Source: Fidelibacterota bacterium (GTDB lineage: Bacteria > Fidelibacterota > Marinisomatia > Marinisomatales > TCS55). Taken from it: 64,000 bases of DNA. Shown in pieces: positions 34,488 to 43,895 of the stretch. The notes below the pieces were generated by a model, which saw only the letters and a program-made list of their open reading frames with translations, did not search any database and was not told the origin of the DNA. Each line of letters starts with the position of its first letter. Within the stretch, counting starts at the first letter, position 1. The stretch spans positions 97,292-161,291 of the forward strand of contig JAPYRG010000002.1 of the NCBI GenBank assembly GCA_029936965.1, read 5' to 3'. The position numbers and the translations under genes were made by a program.

Positions 34488-36305
34488 ATGAATGAACTTC
34501 TTAAAAGAATTGTAATCACTTTAATAATTATTGTGTGCGGTTTAATGATCATTAGCAAGTCAAATAAAGAAAAAATTGATCCTGGATCCGCAGAAATCAT
34601 GACATTTGAAATTCTCGAACATATTAAATATTTATCTTCAGATAAATTAGAAGGCAGGTTCCCGGGATCTGTAGGTTCAAAAAAAGCAATAAAATACATA
34701 AGCAAACATTGGGAGGCGCAGGGGGTTCTACCTGCGGGGACAAAAAAATACGAACAACCATTCTCTTATATAAGCAAGGTATCACTTGGTAGTAGAAATA
34801 TTTTGCGCGTTCGTAATTCAAAATCGCGATATAAAATAAAAAAAGACTTTATTCCTATAGGGTGGTCTGGAAATGGAAATATTGATGACAAAGTTGTCTT
34901 TGTTGGATATGGATTTGATATTGATGATAGTTTGTCATGGAATGATTATATAAATGTTAATGTAAAAAATAAATGGGTGTTAATGTTCTTAAACGGACCT
35001 GATGGGAATAGTACACATTCACCATATGGTTATCATAAAAAGCTGTATAATAAAGTGATCGCAGCGCGGGACCGCGAAGTTGGTGGAATATTATTTATGG
35101 AGCGAGAAGAAAATGAAAATAATAAACTAAAACCATTAGTATACAGACAGAGCGCATCTTCAGCTGGTTTGCCAATAATTCAAATAACCCATGCCGTAGC
35201 TAATAATATAATTAATGACAATGATAGAACAGTAGCGGATTTACGTTCCCAGATCGATCAGGGGTTGGCATCTTTTTCTTTTGAATTGGATCGCAAAGTC
35301 TCTGCAAGTGTTAACTTAAAATTTGAAAAAGAAACCGCAACCAATGTTATTGGGTTTATTAAAGGATCTGACCCAATTTTAAATAAAGAATATATAATTA
35401 TTGGCGCACATTACGATCACCTGGGTTATGGAGGACATATGTCAGGTTCTTTAAATCCAGATTCTATGCAAATACATAATGGTGCAGATGATAATGCCTC
35501 TGGTACTGCTGGCATTCTTGAATTAAGCCATAAATTAATGATGAATAAAAAATTATTAGGGAGAAGTATAATTACCATATGCTTTGATGCTGAGGAAAAA
35601 GGGCTGTTAGGATCAAAGTTTTATACACAAACCCCAACGAAAGATTTAGAACAAACTGCTATTATGATAAATATGGATATGATTGGAAGATTAAATGAAA
35701 AACCAATTACTCTTGGCGGTGTTGGAAGCGCAAAAACCCTTAGTAAAACTATAGAAGTAGTACAACAAAATCATACATTAAAAATTGATAAAAATATAAG
35801 TGGGATGGGTTTTGGTCGAAGTGATCATGCGAGCTTTTATAGAGAAGATATACCCGTGTTATTTTTCTTTACCGGAGCCCACCAAGATTATCATAAACCA
35901 TCTGATGACTGGGATAAAATTGATTATCAAGGAGAAAAAGAAGTTTTGAATTTCGTATATGATTTAATTGTTCAATTATCAACAAATAAAGAAAAGCCTA
36001 TATTCGCTGAGATAACCAACGACAATTCAGATAATCAATCTCCTTCATTTAATGTTACATTGGGTGTAATTCCTTCTTATGGTAGCCAAAAGATTGGTAT
36101 GGAGATTGATGGGATTTCAAGAAAAAATGGTCCTGCAGATAAAGCTGGAATGAAAAAAGGGGATATTATTATTGAAATAAATGCTAAAAAAATAAGAAAT
36201 ATTTATGATTACATGGCAAGATTAGCAGAATTAAACAGCGGTGATAGAATAATAGTAAAAATAATTAGAAATAAAATAGAAATAGAATTAATGCTAGAAC
36301 TATAG
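34488..36305 (+). CDS. M28 family metallopeptidase with PA-like insert and C-terminal PDZ domain
   Basis: Exported zinc aminopeptidase-type enzyme of 605 residues. An N-terminal anchor or signal (about 8-22) is followed by a region with a PA-like domain (about 110-280) and the M28 core. Zinc ligands appear in IIGAHYDHLGYGG (His, Asp), HNGADDNASGTAGIL (Asp), CFDAEEKGLLGSKF (Glu pair), NMDMIGR (Asp) and HQDYHKPSDDWDKI (His). A PDZ domain (about 515-605: KNGPADKAGMKKGDIIIEIN) ends the protein. This architecture is common in FCB-type bacteria and suits peptide scavenging. It converges directly with the transglycosylase gene. Confidence 0.93.
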   Translation: MNELLKRIVITLIIIVCGLMIISKSNKEKIDPGSAEIMTFEILEHIKYLSSDKLEGRFPGSVGSKKAIKYISKHWEAQGVLPAGTKKYEQPFSYISKVSLGSRNILRVRNSKSRYKIKKDFIPIGWSGNGNIDDKVVFVGYGFDIDDSLSWNDYINVNVKNKWVLMFLNGPDGNSTHSPYGYHKKLYNKVIAARDREVGGILFMEREENENNKLKPLVYRQSASSAGLPIIQITHAVANNIINDNDRTVADLRSQIDQGLASFSFELDRKVSASVNLKFEKETATNVIGFIKGSDPILNKEYIIIGAHYDHLGYGGHMSGSLNPDSMQIHNGADDNASGTAGILELSHKLMMNKKLLGRSIITICFDAEEKGLLGSKFYTQTPTKDLEQTAIMINMDMIGRLNEKPITLGGVGSAKTLSKTIEVVQQNHTLKIDKNISGMGFGRSDHASFYREDIPVLFFFTGAHQDYHKPSDDWDKIDYQGEKEVLNFVYDLIVQLSTNKEKPIFAEITNDNSDNQSPSFNVTLGVIPSYGSQKIGMEIDGISRKNGPADKAGMKKGDIIIEINAKKIRNIYDYMARLAELNSGDRIIVKIIRNKIEIELMLEL

Positions 36306-37121
36306 TTAGTTATTAAATAATCCTTTTTTTATTTCTTGTCTTAACTCCATAATAACCCCAACATAATTATTTGACCTATTATAAGCAAAAACTGATTTCC
36401 AAGCACTTGAGCTTTTTGAATAATCATTTGTATTGGGTTTATATCCGTTCTTTAATAAATAGTTGGCTACACTCCCTAGTACATCTGGCCATTTATTATG
36501 GTGACGGATTTTATCTCCATCAAAATCAATTGCATAGTAATTAAAACTTGATGGAATAAATTGACCAAAACCAAATGCGCCTGCATAAGAACCTTTAATT
36601 GAATGTGGGTTAATCTTGTTTCTATGGCATAAAATTATGAATTCAGATAACTCCTTTGCTGCCCATCTCTTTTTTCTTGGTAATTGATGAATCAATGTAT
36701 ATAGGGCGTTAAAAACAGAATATTGTCCGTAATGTTTACCATAACTGCTCTCAACGCCAACAAGGCTTACCAATAAAAATTTATCAACTTTTAAACTATC
36801 TGATACTTGTTCAATCAAATCTTTGTTATCATTAAAAAAATTTATTCCTCCTTTGATCCTTTTTTCAGTAATAAATATTTTTCTGTATTGCTCCCATTCT
36901 TTTTTCTCATAGGGGTTATTAAATGAATTAATAATCTTAGGGTGAATTTTTATTTCCGAATTCAGAAACATCTTTATTACATATTCCTTTGGGACGTCTT
37001 TTTTCTCCAGATGATTCCAAACTACTTGAAAAGCAGGGTCATTTAATACAGTATCTAATTGGGATTTTTCATCACTAATTAGAAACACATATAAAAGTAA
37101 ATACAATATAAATGAGGGCAT
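36306..37121 (-). CDS. mltB: MltB-like lytic transglycosylase
   Basis: Cleaves the MurNAc-GlcNAc bond of peptidoglycan with anhydro product formation. The 271 residues have an N-terminal signal (about 3-16) without a lipobox Cys, then the MltB-type SLT domain with catalytic Glu in SLVGVESSYGKHYG, the block YAGAFGFGQFIPSSF, DFDGDKIRHHNKWPDVLGS and VANYLLKNGY. It lies six bases after the GH3 gene. It could act in wall turnover or clear a path for an envelope machine, but the context links it to the GH3/symporter operon. Confidence 0.92.
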   Translation of the reverse strand: MPSFILYLLLYVFLISDEKSQLDTVLNDPAFQVVWNHLEKKDVPKEYVIKMFLNSEIKIHPKIINSFNNPYEKKEWEQYRKIFITEKRIKGGINFFNDNKDLIEQVSDSLKVDKFLLVSLVGVESSYGKHYGQYSVFNALYTLIHQLPRKKRWAAKELSEFIILCHRNKINPHSIKGSYAGAFGFGQFIPSSFNYYAIDFDGDKIRHHNKWPDVLGSVANYLLKNGYKPNTNDYSKSSSAWKSVFAYNRSNNYVGVIMELRQEIKKGLFNN

Positions 37122-37127
37122 CTTAAC

Positions 37128-39662
37128 TTAATTATTATAGTTAATTGTTTGTTTTAATCTTATATCTTTTGATGAACTACCAATCAATATTTCAAAATCT
37201 CCTGGTTCTATTATCCATTTATTTATATGATCATCAAAAAAAGAAAATGATGATTTATCTAGAGATAGATTGACCATTTTTGACTCTCCAGGTAAGAGAG
37301 ATATTTTTTGAAATTCTTTTAATTCTTTTAAAGGTCTATCCAAACTTGAGCTTATATCTCTCACATAGCACTGAACGACTTCCTGGCCTTTAACTTTGCC
37401 AGTATTCTGTACAGAAAAACTTAATTCTATATTATCTAAAGATTGAACCTGTTTGGGGCATTCCAATTCTTTATAGTCAAATTCAGCATATGATAACCCA
37501 TGACCAAAAGGAAATAAAGGTTCAACCTTTCTGGTGTCATAGTGTCGATATCCAACATATATACCTTCGTTATAGATTACTTTATCTTCTCCTGGATAGT
37601 AACCAAAAGAAGGGTTGTCTTCTATTCGCTTAGGAAATGTAACAGGAAGTTTTCCAGAAGGATTTACATTACCAAATAAAACATTAGATAATGCATTGCC
37701 ATATTCTTGCCCTGGTAACCAAACTTGTAACACCGCTGGGCACCGATCAATCCAGGGCATTTCAATGGGCGATCCTGTATTCATTATTACGATAGTATTT
37801 TTATTCACATTTAAAATAGATTCAATTAGCTTATCTTGCTTGCCAGTTAATTTCATTGAGGGCCTATCTTCTCCTTCCGTCTCGTAATTATCTGATGAGC
37901 CAACAACAACAATCGCTACATCTGTTTTTTTAGCCAAATCGACTGCATCTGACATAGAAGGCTCCGGGAGCCGACATCCTATTTCAAGATATCTAAATTT
38001 GTTTAGCATGTTGGACATAGCTGGCATAATAATTTTTAAAATAAATGAAATAATAGAATTTGGTTTTGCTGAATATTCGATCCTTATCGAGTGTATTCCA
38101 GCGTTTAGAAATATATTGCCAATTCTTGGTGCGGGTAACAACCCTCCAAAACCAGGGCTGCCTTTTTCATTAAGAGAAAGTTTTTTCTCATCAATATATA
38201 TTTTTGCTTTCCCTAAACCTGGGTTTGCGCTAAAGCGGTATTGTCCATCATTTTGTGCTATAAACTCTCCTGTCCATTTTACAGATCCAAATATATCTTT
38301 ATCTAAAATACCAAAAATACGAAGCTCTTCATCTGTTTCTATCTTATAAGGGTACCCGCTAAGATCATATGAACGATAATATTCTGCCCTAAGTCCTTTG
38401 TTTTCAGACCCCGCTTTTGTTCTTAATGAATTTTTTTCCATCAAGGGTACTGTAGGATGATTTTCAACCCCTTTTTCATAATAAACATCAATATCATTTA
38501 TCTTTGCTCCATCTAATATTCCCTTTAATGGTGTAATGGAATATGCTGGGGTTACTCTGGCGCTTCCTCCGCCCTGAATTACTGATCGATTAGCATTTGG
38601 TCCAATAACTGCAATTGATTTTATATTTTTTGGGTTTAATGGAAGGGTTTTCTTTTCATTTTTGAGTAAAACTATTGACTCTTCTGCTACTAACCTTGCG
38701 ATCTCTTTATTATCATTAAGCACCACGGATATCTCATAACTTTTTCCCAACTTGGTTTTTAAAATTAGTTTTATCATCCTTAACGCAGCTTCATCAATTT
38801 CTTGTTCTGTAACCACGCCTTTCTTAAACGCCTTTTTTAGGGGTTTCTCATAATAGTTTCCAGGCCCCGGCATTTCAAGATCAAGTGAGGCTTTTAAAGA
38901 AGGTACCGTGCTTTTAACTCCTCCCCAATCTGAAAGAAGAACCCCTTCAAAGCCGAATTCTTTTCTAAGAATATCATTCATTATATACCTTTGCTCTGTT
39001 GCGTGTATGCCATTAATCCGATTGTATGCTGCCATAATAGTATATGGTTGAGATTCTTTAACAACTTTTTCAAATGCTGGTAAATAAATTTCTCTTAGCG
39101 CTCTTTCAGAAATTTCTGCACTAACGCTTTGGCGTTTTATTTCCTGATTATTAGCTATGAAATGCTTAACGCTAGATCCAACATATTCACTTTGAAGGCC
39201 ATTTATGTATGCTGATGCAATTACGCCATTAAAAAAAGGATCCTCAGAAAACGTCTCAAATGTCCTTCCGTTTAAAGGGGTTCTTATGATATTCATTGTT
39301 GGGCCAAGCAACACCTCTACCCCAAAGGCGCGACTTTCTTTTCCCAGGGCTGCTCCTAATTTATTTATTAGATCAGTATTCCATGTTGCGCCCATAGAAA
39401 TTCCAACAGGAAAGGCTGTGGCTATTTCGTTAGAATTGCTACGCACACCATTAGGCCCGTCCCACAACTCTAATTGAATGAGCCCTAATCGATCAATGTT
39501 CTGCGTATTATACGCTCCTTTCCCAGATAACAAACTGATTTTTTCATCTACGGTCAGTTGGTTAAGAATATCATCAGCATTTTCTTGCAATGAGTTATTT
39601 GCAAACAAAAGATATTGTATAAAAATAAAAAGGAAGAAGTATTTAAAATGATTATTAATCAT
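37128..39662 (-). CDS. Glycoside hydrolase family 3 with PA14 insert and Fn3-like C-terminal domain
   Basis: Exported beta-glycosidase of 844 residues with a signal peptide (1-21). The GH3 N-domain has GPNGVRSNSNE, KHFIANNQEIKR (KH 166-167) and nucleophile D245 in FEGVLLSDWGGV. The C-domain has SIAVIGPNANRSVIQGGGSA. A PA14 domain (about 405-545: AEYYRSYDLSGYPY, NDGQYRFSANPGLGKAKIYI) is inserted in the C-domain, as in some beta-glucosidases where it shapes the sugar site. GSSDNYETEGEDRPSMKL likely holds the acid/base Glu. An Fn3-like domain (about 735-840) ends it. It lies in the symporter operon, so its product sugar may be imported by the neighbour. Confidence 0.95.
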   Translation of the reverse strand: MINNHFKYFFLFIFIQYLLFANNSLQENADDILNQLTVDEKISLLSGKGAYNTQNIDRLGLIQLELWDGPNGVRSNSNEIATAFPVGISMGATWNTDLINKLGAALGKESRAFGVEVLLGPTMNIIRTPLNGRTFETFSEDPFFNGVIASAYINGLQSEYVGSSVKHFIANNQEIKRQSVSAEISERALREIYLPAFEKVVKESQPYTIMAAYNRINGIHATEQRYIMNDILRKEFGFEGVLLSDWGGVKSTVPSLKASLDLEMPGPGNYYEKPLKKAFKKGVVTEQEIDEAALRMIKLILKTKLGKSYEISVVLNDNKEIARLVAEESIVLLKNEKKTLPLNPKNIKSIAVIGPNANRSVIQGGGSARVTPAYSITPLKGILDGAKINDIDVYYEKGVENHPTVPLMEKNSLRTKAGSENKGLRAEYYRSYDLSGYPYKIETDEELRIFGILDKDIFGSVKWTGEFIAQNDGQYRFSANPGLGKAKIYIDEKKLSLNEKGSPGFGGLLPAPRIGNIFLNAGIHSIRIEYSAKPNSIISFILKIIMPAMSNMLNKFRYLEIGCRLPEPSMSDAVDLAKKTDVAIVVVGSSDNYETEGEDRPSMKLTGKQDKLIESILNVNKNTIVIMNTGSPIEMPWIDRCPAVLQVWLPGQEYGNALSNVLFGNVNPSGKLPVTFPKRIEDNPSFGYYPGEDKVIYNEGIYVGYRHYDTRKVEPLFPFGHGLSYAEFDYKELECPKQVQSLDNIELSFSVQNTGKVKGQEVVQCYVRDISSSLDRPLKELKEFQKISLLPGESKMVNLSLDKSSFSFFDDHINKWIIEPGDFEILIGSSSKDIRLKQTINYNN

Positions 39663-39677
39663 TTCCTTGAATGGTCT

Positions 39678-41624
39678 TTATTTAGAATCTGAGCTTTTTA
39701 TTAAACCTTGCCTGATTGCTTCTTTACGGACAGGCCCCCAAAATCCTATCGGTCTGGACATAACATAGTATGCAACAAGATGGTCAATTTTCTCGGGTTT
39801 GGTTAAAAAAGTTACTGGTAAGTAAATCATAGCATTGAGAATAATTAAAGCCCAAAATTGTAAATAATCAGGAAGCTCTGGAATAACGCCAAATCGAGGT
39901 AAAATCCATACCACCAACCAGCTTAACCCTAGGTTTGCAATCCAGGCGCTTAAAAAGCCCCAAGAATTAAATCTCCACCAGATTACTTGTAATATATTCG
40001 GTAACCACACACCTGCAGACATAATCCATAAAGCAAAAATCAACCATGCGGTGATTTCCTCACCAATGATTAAACCAAAAATAAATGATCCAATTAAAAT
40101 CAATATAGTTGACTTTCTCCCTATAGAAACTAGCTTTTCTTCGCTGGCTTCAGGGTTAATATAATGATGATAAAAATCTCTTGTTGCATACATTGCTCCA
40201 AGGTTTAAATGCGTAGAAACAGTTGATAGATGTATTGCAATTATCCCTGCAAATAAGAATCCAACCATTCCTACTGGTAAATATTCAAAACCAACTCTAT
40301 ACCACGCCATTTCATAGTCTCCACCTTGGCCAAGGTGAGGGTTGATTACAAAAAATCCCATAATTGCTGCAGCCCAAATTGAGTTTCGAACAAGAACCAG
40401 TGCTGTCCCAGCCCAAATACTATATGCTGCATCTCTAACTGATTTTGCTGATTGGATTCTTTGTGCTTCTGGATACCAATCGATTGCTGTTCCCATACCA
40501 AACCCACCAATAAGAGCAATTATCATCATCGTAATAAACCATGCAATCGGGAATTGACCTTCATACATACCTGTAAAACTCATTGGACTCAAACGCCATC
40601 CTTGTCCTTCCAATTGGTTCTTTGTAATCAAGACCCATGAATTACCGTTGTCTAATGAATATTCAACATCTACAAATTTCCTATTATTATTTTTTGACCA
40701 AACAATATTATATCCATGATCAGATAATAAAATACTATTATTGTTCGGAAATAATATTTGATCCTCTTTTTTATCATCCTGTTCATTCATTACTGATTCT
40801 TTTGCGCTGTTTTCCGCTTTTTTAAAAAGAGATTCGTTCTTTGTGTTTTTTATTAAGAATGATTCGCTCCTTGAAATTTCTTCACCTGTTTCAGCATTTT
40901 TAATTCTCACAATTGCATCAACCTGTGAAGACTTTATATCTGGTATTTTCCATTCACATGTGCTGTTGTATCTATCAAGTTTTGAAATAATAGCTGTCGG
41001 GCCACCAGCGGCTAACACTCCATACACTGAAACAATAATTATCACAAGCAAAGCAATTACACCTTGCTGGAAATCGGCCATTACTACGCCCCAATATCCA
41101 GATGTATACACATACACTGCGCCAATAGCAGTAAAGATTAATAATCCAACATATAGATCCCAACCAAATAAGTAAGCGCACACCTTCCCCATAGCAATGC
41201 CAACCCAACCAAGTATAAACATATTCAAAAAAACTTGCCAACCAGCAAGCCACCCGCGGAGCAATTCTGCGCCTAATTCACCAAATCGTAATGTTTGCCA
41301 TTCAGCCTGACTATAAGCAAGAGAACGTCGGAATATCCTTGTAGAAACATATGCGCTAATTGCGCACCATGCGGAATAAAATGAATACCATAATCCAGCG
41401 AAACCATATTTATATACTACTCCCGCCACCCATATTGGTGTGTCTGTTGCAGTATGTGTGGCATATACTGATGAAGCAGGTAGCCACCAAGGCAGTCCTC
41501 TATTTGCCAAAAAATAATCTGCCTGGGATCTTTTACCAAATTTGTAGAAATAAAAACCAAAAAAGACCATCAATAAAACAAAAAGAGTTAACCAAAGCCA
41601 ATCTAGAAACTGAAATGTTATCAT
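39678..41624 (-). CDS. Sodium/solute symporter with a large inserted soluble domain
   Basis: SSS-family importer of 648 residues. Membrane helices run from residue 7 with the usual family pattern (NRGLPWWLPASSVYATHTAT, GFGMGTAIDWYPEAQRIQSA, HLSTVSTHLNLGAMYATRDF). The odd part is residues 215-355, about 140 soluble residues between two helices. This insert shows CEWKIPDIKSSQVDAIVRI, ending SESFLIKN, a charged Lys/Glu/Asp linker, then YNIVWSKNNNRKFVDVEYSL and DNGNSWVLITKNQL, like pieces of an Ig-like beta-sandwich of extracellular proteins. The substrate is likely a sugar or sugar derivative given the GH3 neighbour, by inference. Confidence 0.85.
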   Translation of the reverse strand: MITFQFLDWLWLTLFVLLMVFFGFYFYKFGKRSQADYFLANRGLPWWLPASSVYATHTATDTPIWVAGVVYKYGFAGLWYSFYSAWCAISAYVSTRIFRRSLAYSQAEWQTLRFGELGAELLRGWLAGWQVFLNMFILGWVGIAMGKVCAYLFGWDLYVGLLIFTAIGAVYVYTSGYWGVVMADFQQGVIALLVIIIVSVYGVLAAGGPTAIISKLDRYNSTCEWKIPDIKSSQVDAIVRIKNAETGEEISRSESFLIKNTKNESLFKKAENSAKESVMNEQDDKKEDQILFPNNNSILLSDHGYNIVWSKNNNRKFVDVEYSLDNGNSWVLITKNQLEGQGWRLSPMSFTGMYEGQFPIAWFITMMIIALIGGFGMGTAIDWYPEAQRIQSAKSVRDAAYSIWAGTALVLVRNSIWAAAIMGFFVINPHLGQGGDYEMAWYRVGFEYLPVGMVGFLFAGIIAIHLSTVSTHLNLGAMYATRDFYHHYINPEASEEKLVSIGRKSTILILIGSFIFGLIIGEEITAWLIFALWIMSAGVWLPNILQVIWWRFNSWGFLSAWIANLGLSWLVVWILPRFGVIPELPDYLQFWALIILNAMIYLPVTFLTKPEKIDHLVAYYVMSRPIGFWGPVRKEAIRQGLIKSSDSK

Positions 41625-41648
41625 AATTTTTTTATCTATATATAATTA

Positions 41649-41789
41649 TTATTTATCTCGATTATTTTTTTCAAAATACTGAATTAATAAATATGTAAGA
41701 TAAAAAGATAGTCCCAATATGAGCGCGGGTAAAATTATACCCAATATTGGTGGCCCAATGGCTGTAGATAATATGATAAGAAAAGGCAC
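41649..41789 (-). CDS. Small hydrophobic membrane protein, 46 residues
   Basis: An open frame from GTG 41789 to TAA 41649 encodes a single long hydrophobic stretch (FLIILSTAIGPPILGIILPA, then LILGLSFYLTYLLIQYF) followed by a charged tail EKNNRDK. It begins one base after the stop of the 40-residue gene and ends 24 bases before the symporter start. The GTG start and lack of a strong SD are cautions; its location in a tight series of membrane genes supports it. I know no named family. Confidence 0.5.
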   Translation of the reverse strand: MPFLIILSTAIGPPILGIILPALILGLSFYLTYLLIQYFEKNNRDK

Positions 41790-41790
41790 C

Positions 41791-41913
41791 TTAACTATCT
41801 CTACTTTCTAGTTTTTTTCTTTTTTTATAATAAATGTATGCAAATATCATACCAGCAAAAGATGCTACGTAGGCAATCGTCATTCCAATTACTACTGCAA
41901 ACGCCCGTGTCAT
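41791..41913 (-). CDS. Small single-helix membrane protein, 40 residues
   Basis: ATG 41913 to TAA 41791. The sequence MTRAFAVVIGMTIAYVASFA continues with GMIFAYIYYKKRKKLESRDS: one membrane helix with a basic cytoplasmic tail, which obeys the positive-inside rule. The ATG overlaps the TGA of the 98-residue gene (ATGA), a strong sign of coupling. It may be a small subunit or assembly factor of the symporter downstream. Confidence 0.6.
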   Translation of the reverse strand: MTRAFAVVIGMTIAYVASFAGMIFAYIYYKKRKKLESRDS

Positions 41914-42206
41914 TTATTCTTTTTCCACTTTTGAATTTCTTCTAATTGTAATAAATAATCCTTTTCGTTCTTTTCATATTCAGCAGATATTGATCTTAAT
42001 TTAGGATCAATTATCCAATACATAATTAACGCTGATAAAATCCCTATTATCAAAATAACAAAACCAACGGGGATCAATAGAGCAGACATGGCTGCTCCTA
42101 CCATAAGAGCTATATAAGAAACAACTGAAAAAAAGATTGCAAACCAATCCTCTTTGTGCATTTCATCAGCATTTTCTGGTGTCCACTCTCTATTTATAAA
42201 AGACAT
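41910..42206 (-). CDS. Two-helix membrane protein upstream of the symporter
   Basis: A 98-residue protein with a polar N-terminus (NREWTPENADEMHKEDWFAI), two membrane helices (about 25-45 and 46-66, rich in Ile/Leu/Val) and a charged C-terminal helix (SAEYEKNEKDYLLQLEEIQK). It lies between a lipoprotein and two tiny membrane proteins ahead of the SSS transporter. Function unknown; the conserved-looking N-terminal segment suggests a partner-binding role. Confidence 0.7.
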   Translation of the reverse strand: MSFINREWTPENADEMHKEDWFAIFFSVVSYIALMVGAAMSALLIPVGFVILIIGILSALIMYWIIDPKLRSISAEYEKNEKDYLLQLEEIQKWKKNK

Positions 42207-42246
42207 TTATCTCTCTCTTTAAAGAACAAATTTAATTGTTAATTAA

Positions 42247-42813
42247 TTAATTTGCTTTGATTGTTTCCAACAGGTTGTATTGAAATAATAATCTCCATGA
42301 ATCCCGCATTTTATGCGTTATTTCAAAATTTTGTGATCCCAAATATCCTCTTAATCTATTTGCTCTTGCAATTTTCCTAAAAGCATCGGATCTAATTGAT
42401 ATAAGATCTAATAATTCTCCATCTGCAAGCATTGATGCGGCAACATTGATTTCTGACATATTAAACTCAGATCCAATACGATTTGAACTCCCTAAAAAGA
42501 TAGTGTCATTATCAGCAATAAAACTTAAATGGTTTGCAAACCCAGGATATGATGAGGAAAAAAAGACTAAATCATAATAATCTGGATCACAATCAAGCAT
42601 GTTTCCATCACATGTTTTAGAAACTGATAGTTTTAATGTATAAGGTGGAACATTTCTTTCTACGAGATAAATATCTTTTGTGGTATAGGTGGTGTTTTGA
42701 TTTATATCATTATAATAAAAAGATATTGGTTTTATTTTAAGTATAGAAGCACATCCAGCTAAAAGAAATAGGATTGTAAAAATTATTGATGTTGGGTGTA
42801 GTTTATTTATCAT
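42247..42813 (-). CDS. Hypothetical lipoprotein
   Basis: A 188-residue lipoprotein with lipobox LLAGCASI (Cys at about 21). The mature part has few features: a beta-rich middle with two cysteines (KTCDGNMLDCDPDYYDLVFF) that may form a disulfide and a helical C-terminus. I recognise no family. First gene of the run that leads through the small membrane proteins to the symporter, GH3 and MltB, divergent from apbE. Confidence 0.65.
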   Translation of the reverse strand: MINKLHPTSIIFTILFLLAGCASILKIKPISFYYNDINQNTTYTTKDIYLVERNVPPYTLKLSVSKTCDGNMLDCDPDYYDLVFFSSSYPGFANHLSFIADNDTIFLGSSNRIGSEFNMSEINVAASMLADGELLDLISIRSDAFRKIARANRLRGYLGSQNFEITHKMRDSWRLLFQYNLLETIKAN

Positions 42814-42865
42814 AAAATAAAATTACTAAATTCGGTAAGCAATTAGTACTTATTCATATTATAGT

Positions 42866-43891
42866 ATGCATATGAAAAAAAATATTATCATAAGCCTAAT
42901 TATAATTACCCTTTGCAATTCCTGCGATATAACTAATCATCAAATTAAGCTATCTGGATTTACAATGGGAACTACATATAATATAAAAATTATCTCAGAT
43001 AATTTTGGTATAACGTATAAGGACAAGATAGGTGGTCAAATTGATTCTATTCTAATTAGTATTAATCAACAAATGTCTACCTATTTATATGACAGCGAAA
43101 TATCCACATTCAATAATAATGAATCAACTGCTCCTTTTAAAATATCCAATGAGTTTTCATATGTTGTGGGGCGTGCTTTACATTGGGCAAAGACAACTGA
43201 AGGTGCCTTTGATATCACATTGGTTCCTCTACTATATCTCTGGGGGTTTGGCCCTGGACAAAAAGGTGGATTAAAAGATGTATTTCCTGATGAAAAAACT
43301 ATTAATAATAGAAAAATTCATATAGGCTATGACAAACTATCCATTAATAATAACTTTCTTCAAAAAAAAGATCCCTTTATAAAAATTGATTTAAATGCAA
43401 TTGCAAAAGGTTTTGGAGTAGATGCTATTTGTAATTTTCTTAACTCTAAAGGGATCAATAATTATATGGTTGAAATTGGTGGAGAAGTACGTTGTTCAGG
43501 ATATAACCGAAAAAAAGAATCTTGGATGATTGCTATTGAAAACCCAGAAAGTGATAATGAAATAAACTGGGCAGTGCCTCTAAATAATATGTCAATGGCT
43601 ACGTCAGGTGATTATAGAAATTATTATGAAATTGATAACGAAAGATATTCACACGAAATAGATCCTAGATCTGGCTATCCAGCTCAGACTGACATTGCCT
43701 CTGCAACCGTTGTAACTTCACAATGCATTGATGCAGATGCTTTTGCAACAGCATTAATTATATTAGGCATAGAAAAAGCTATAAAACTGATAGAAGATAC
43801 AAGCGATACAGAAGCTTTTTTAATTATTCGAAAAGATAAAGACGTCTATGAAACAATTAGAAGTAGTGGAATGAAAATAAAAGAACTATAA
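42866..43891 (+). CDS. apbE: ApbE, FAD:protein FMN transferase
   Basis: Attaches FMN covalently to Ser/Thr of target proteins in the periplasm, magnesium-dependent. The 341 residues begin with a lipoprotein signal ending LCNSCDIT, then FTMGTTYNIKI, FDITLVPLLYLWGFGP, KIDLNAIAKGFGVDAICNFL, the FAD-site YMVEIGGEVRCSG, SGDYRNYYEIDNERYSHEID and the metal-binding CIDADAFATALIIL. No RNF, NQR or other FMN-modified protein is in the window, so its target lies elsewhere. No SD is evident; the ATG at 42872 is an alternative start. It converges with the DUF1080 gene. Confidence 0.93.
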   Translation: MHMKKNIIISLIIITLCNSCDITNHQIKLSGFTMGTTYNIKIISDNFGITYKDKIGGQIDSILISINQQMSTYLYDSEISTFNNNESTAPFKISNEFSYVVGRALHWAKTTEGAFDITLVPLLYLWGFGPGQKGGLKDVFPDEKTINNRKIHIGYDKLSINNNFLQKKDPFIKIDLNAIAKGFGVDAICNFLNSKGINNYMVEIGGEVRCSGYNRKKESWMIAIENPESDNEINWAVPLNNMSMATSGDYRNYYEIDNERYSHEIDPRSGYPAQTDIASATVVTSQCIDADAFATALIILGIEKAIKLIEDTSDTEAFLIIRKDKDVYETIRSSGMKIKEL

Positions 43892-43895
43892 AATA

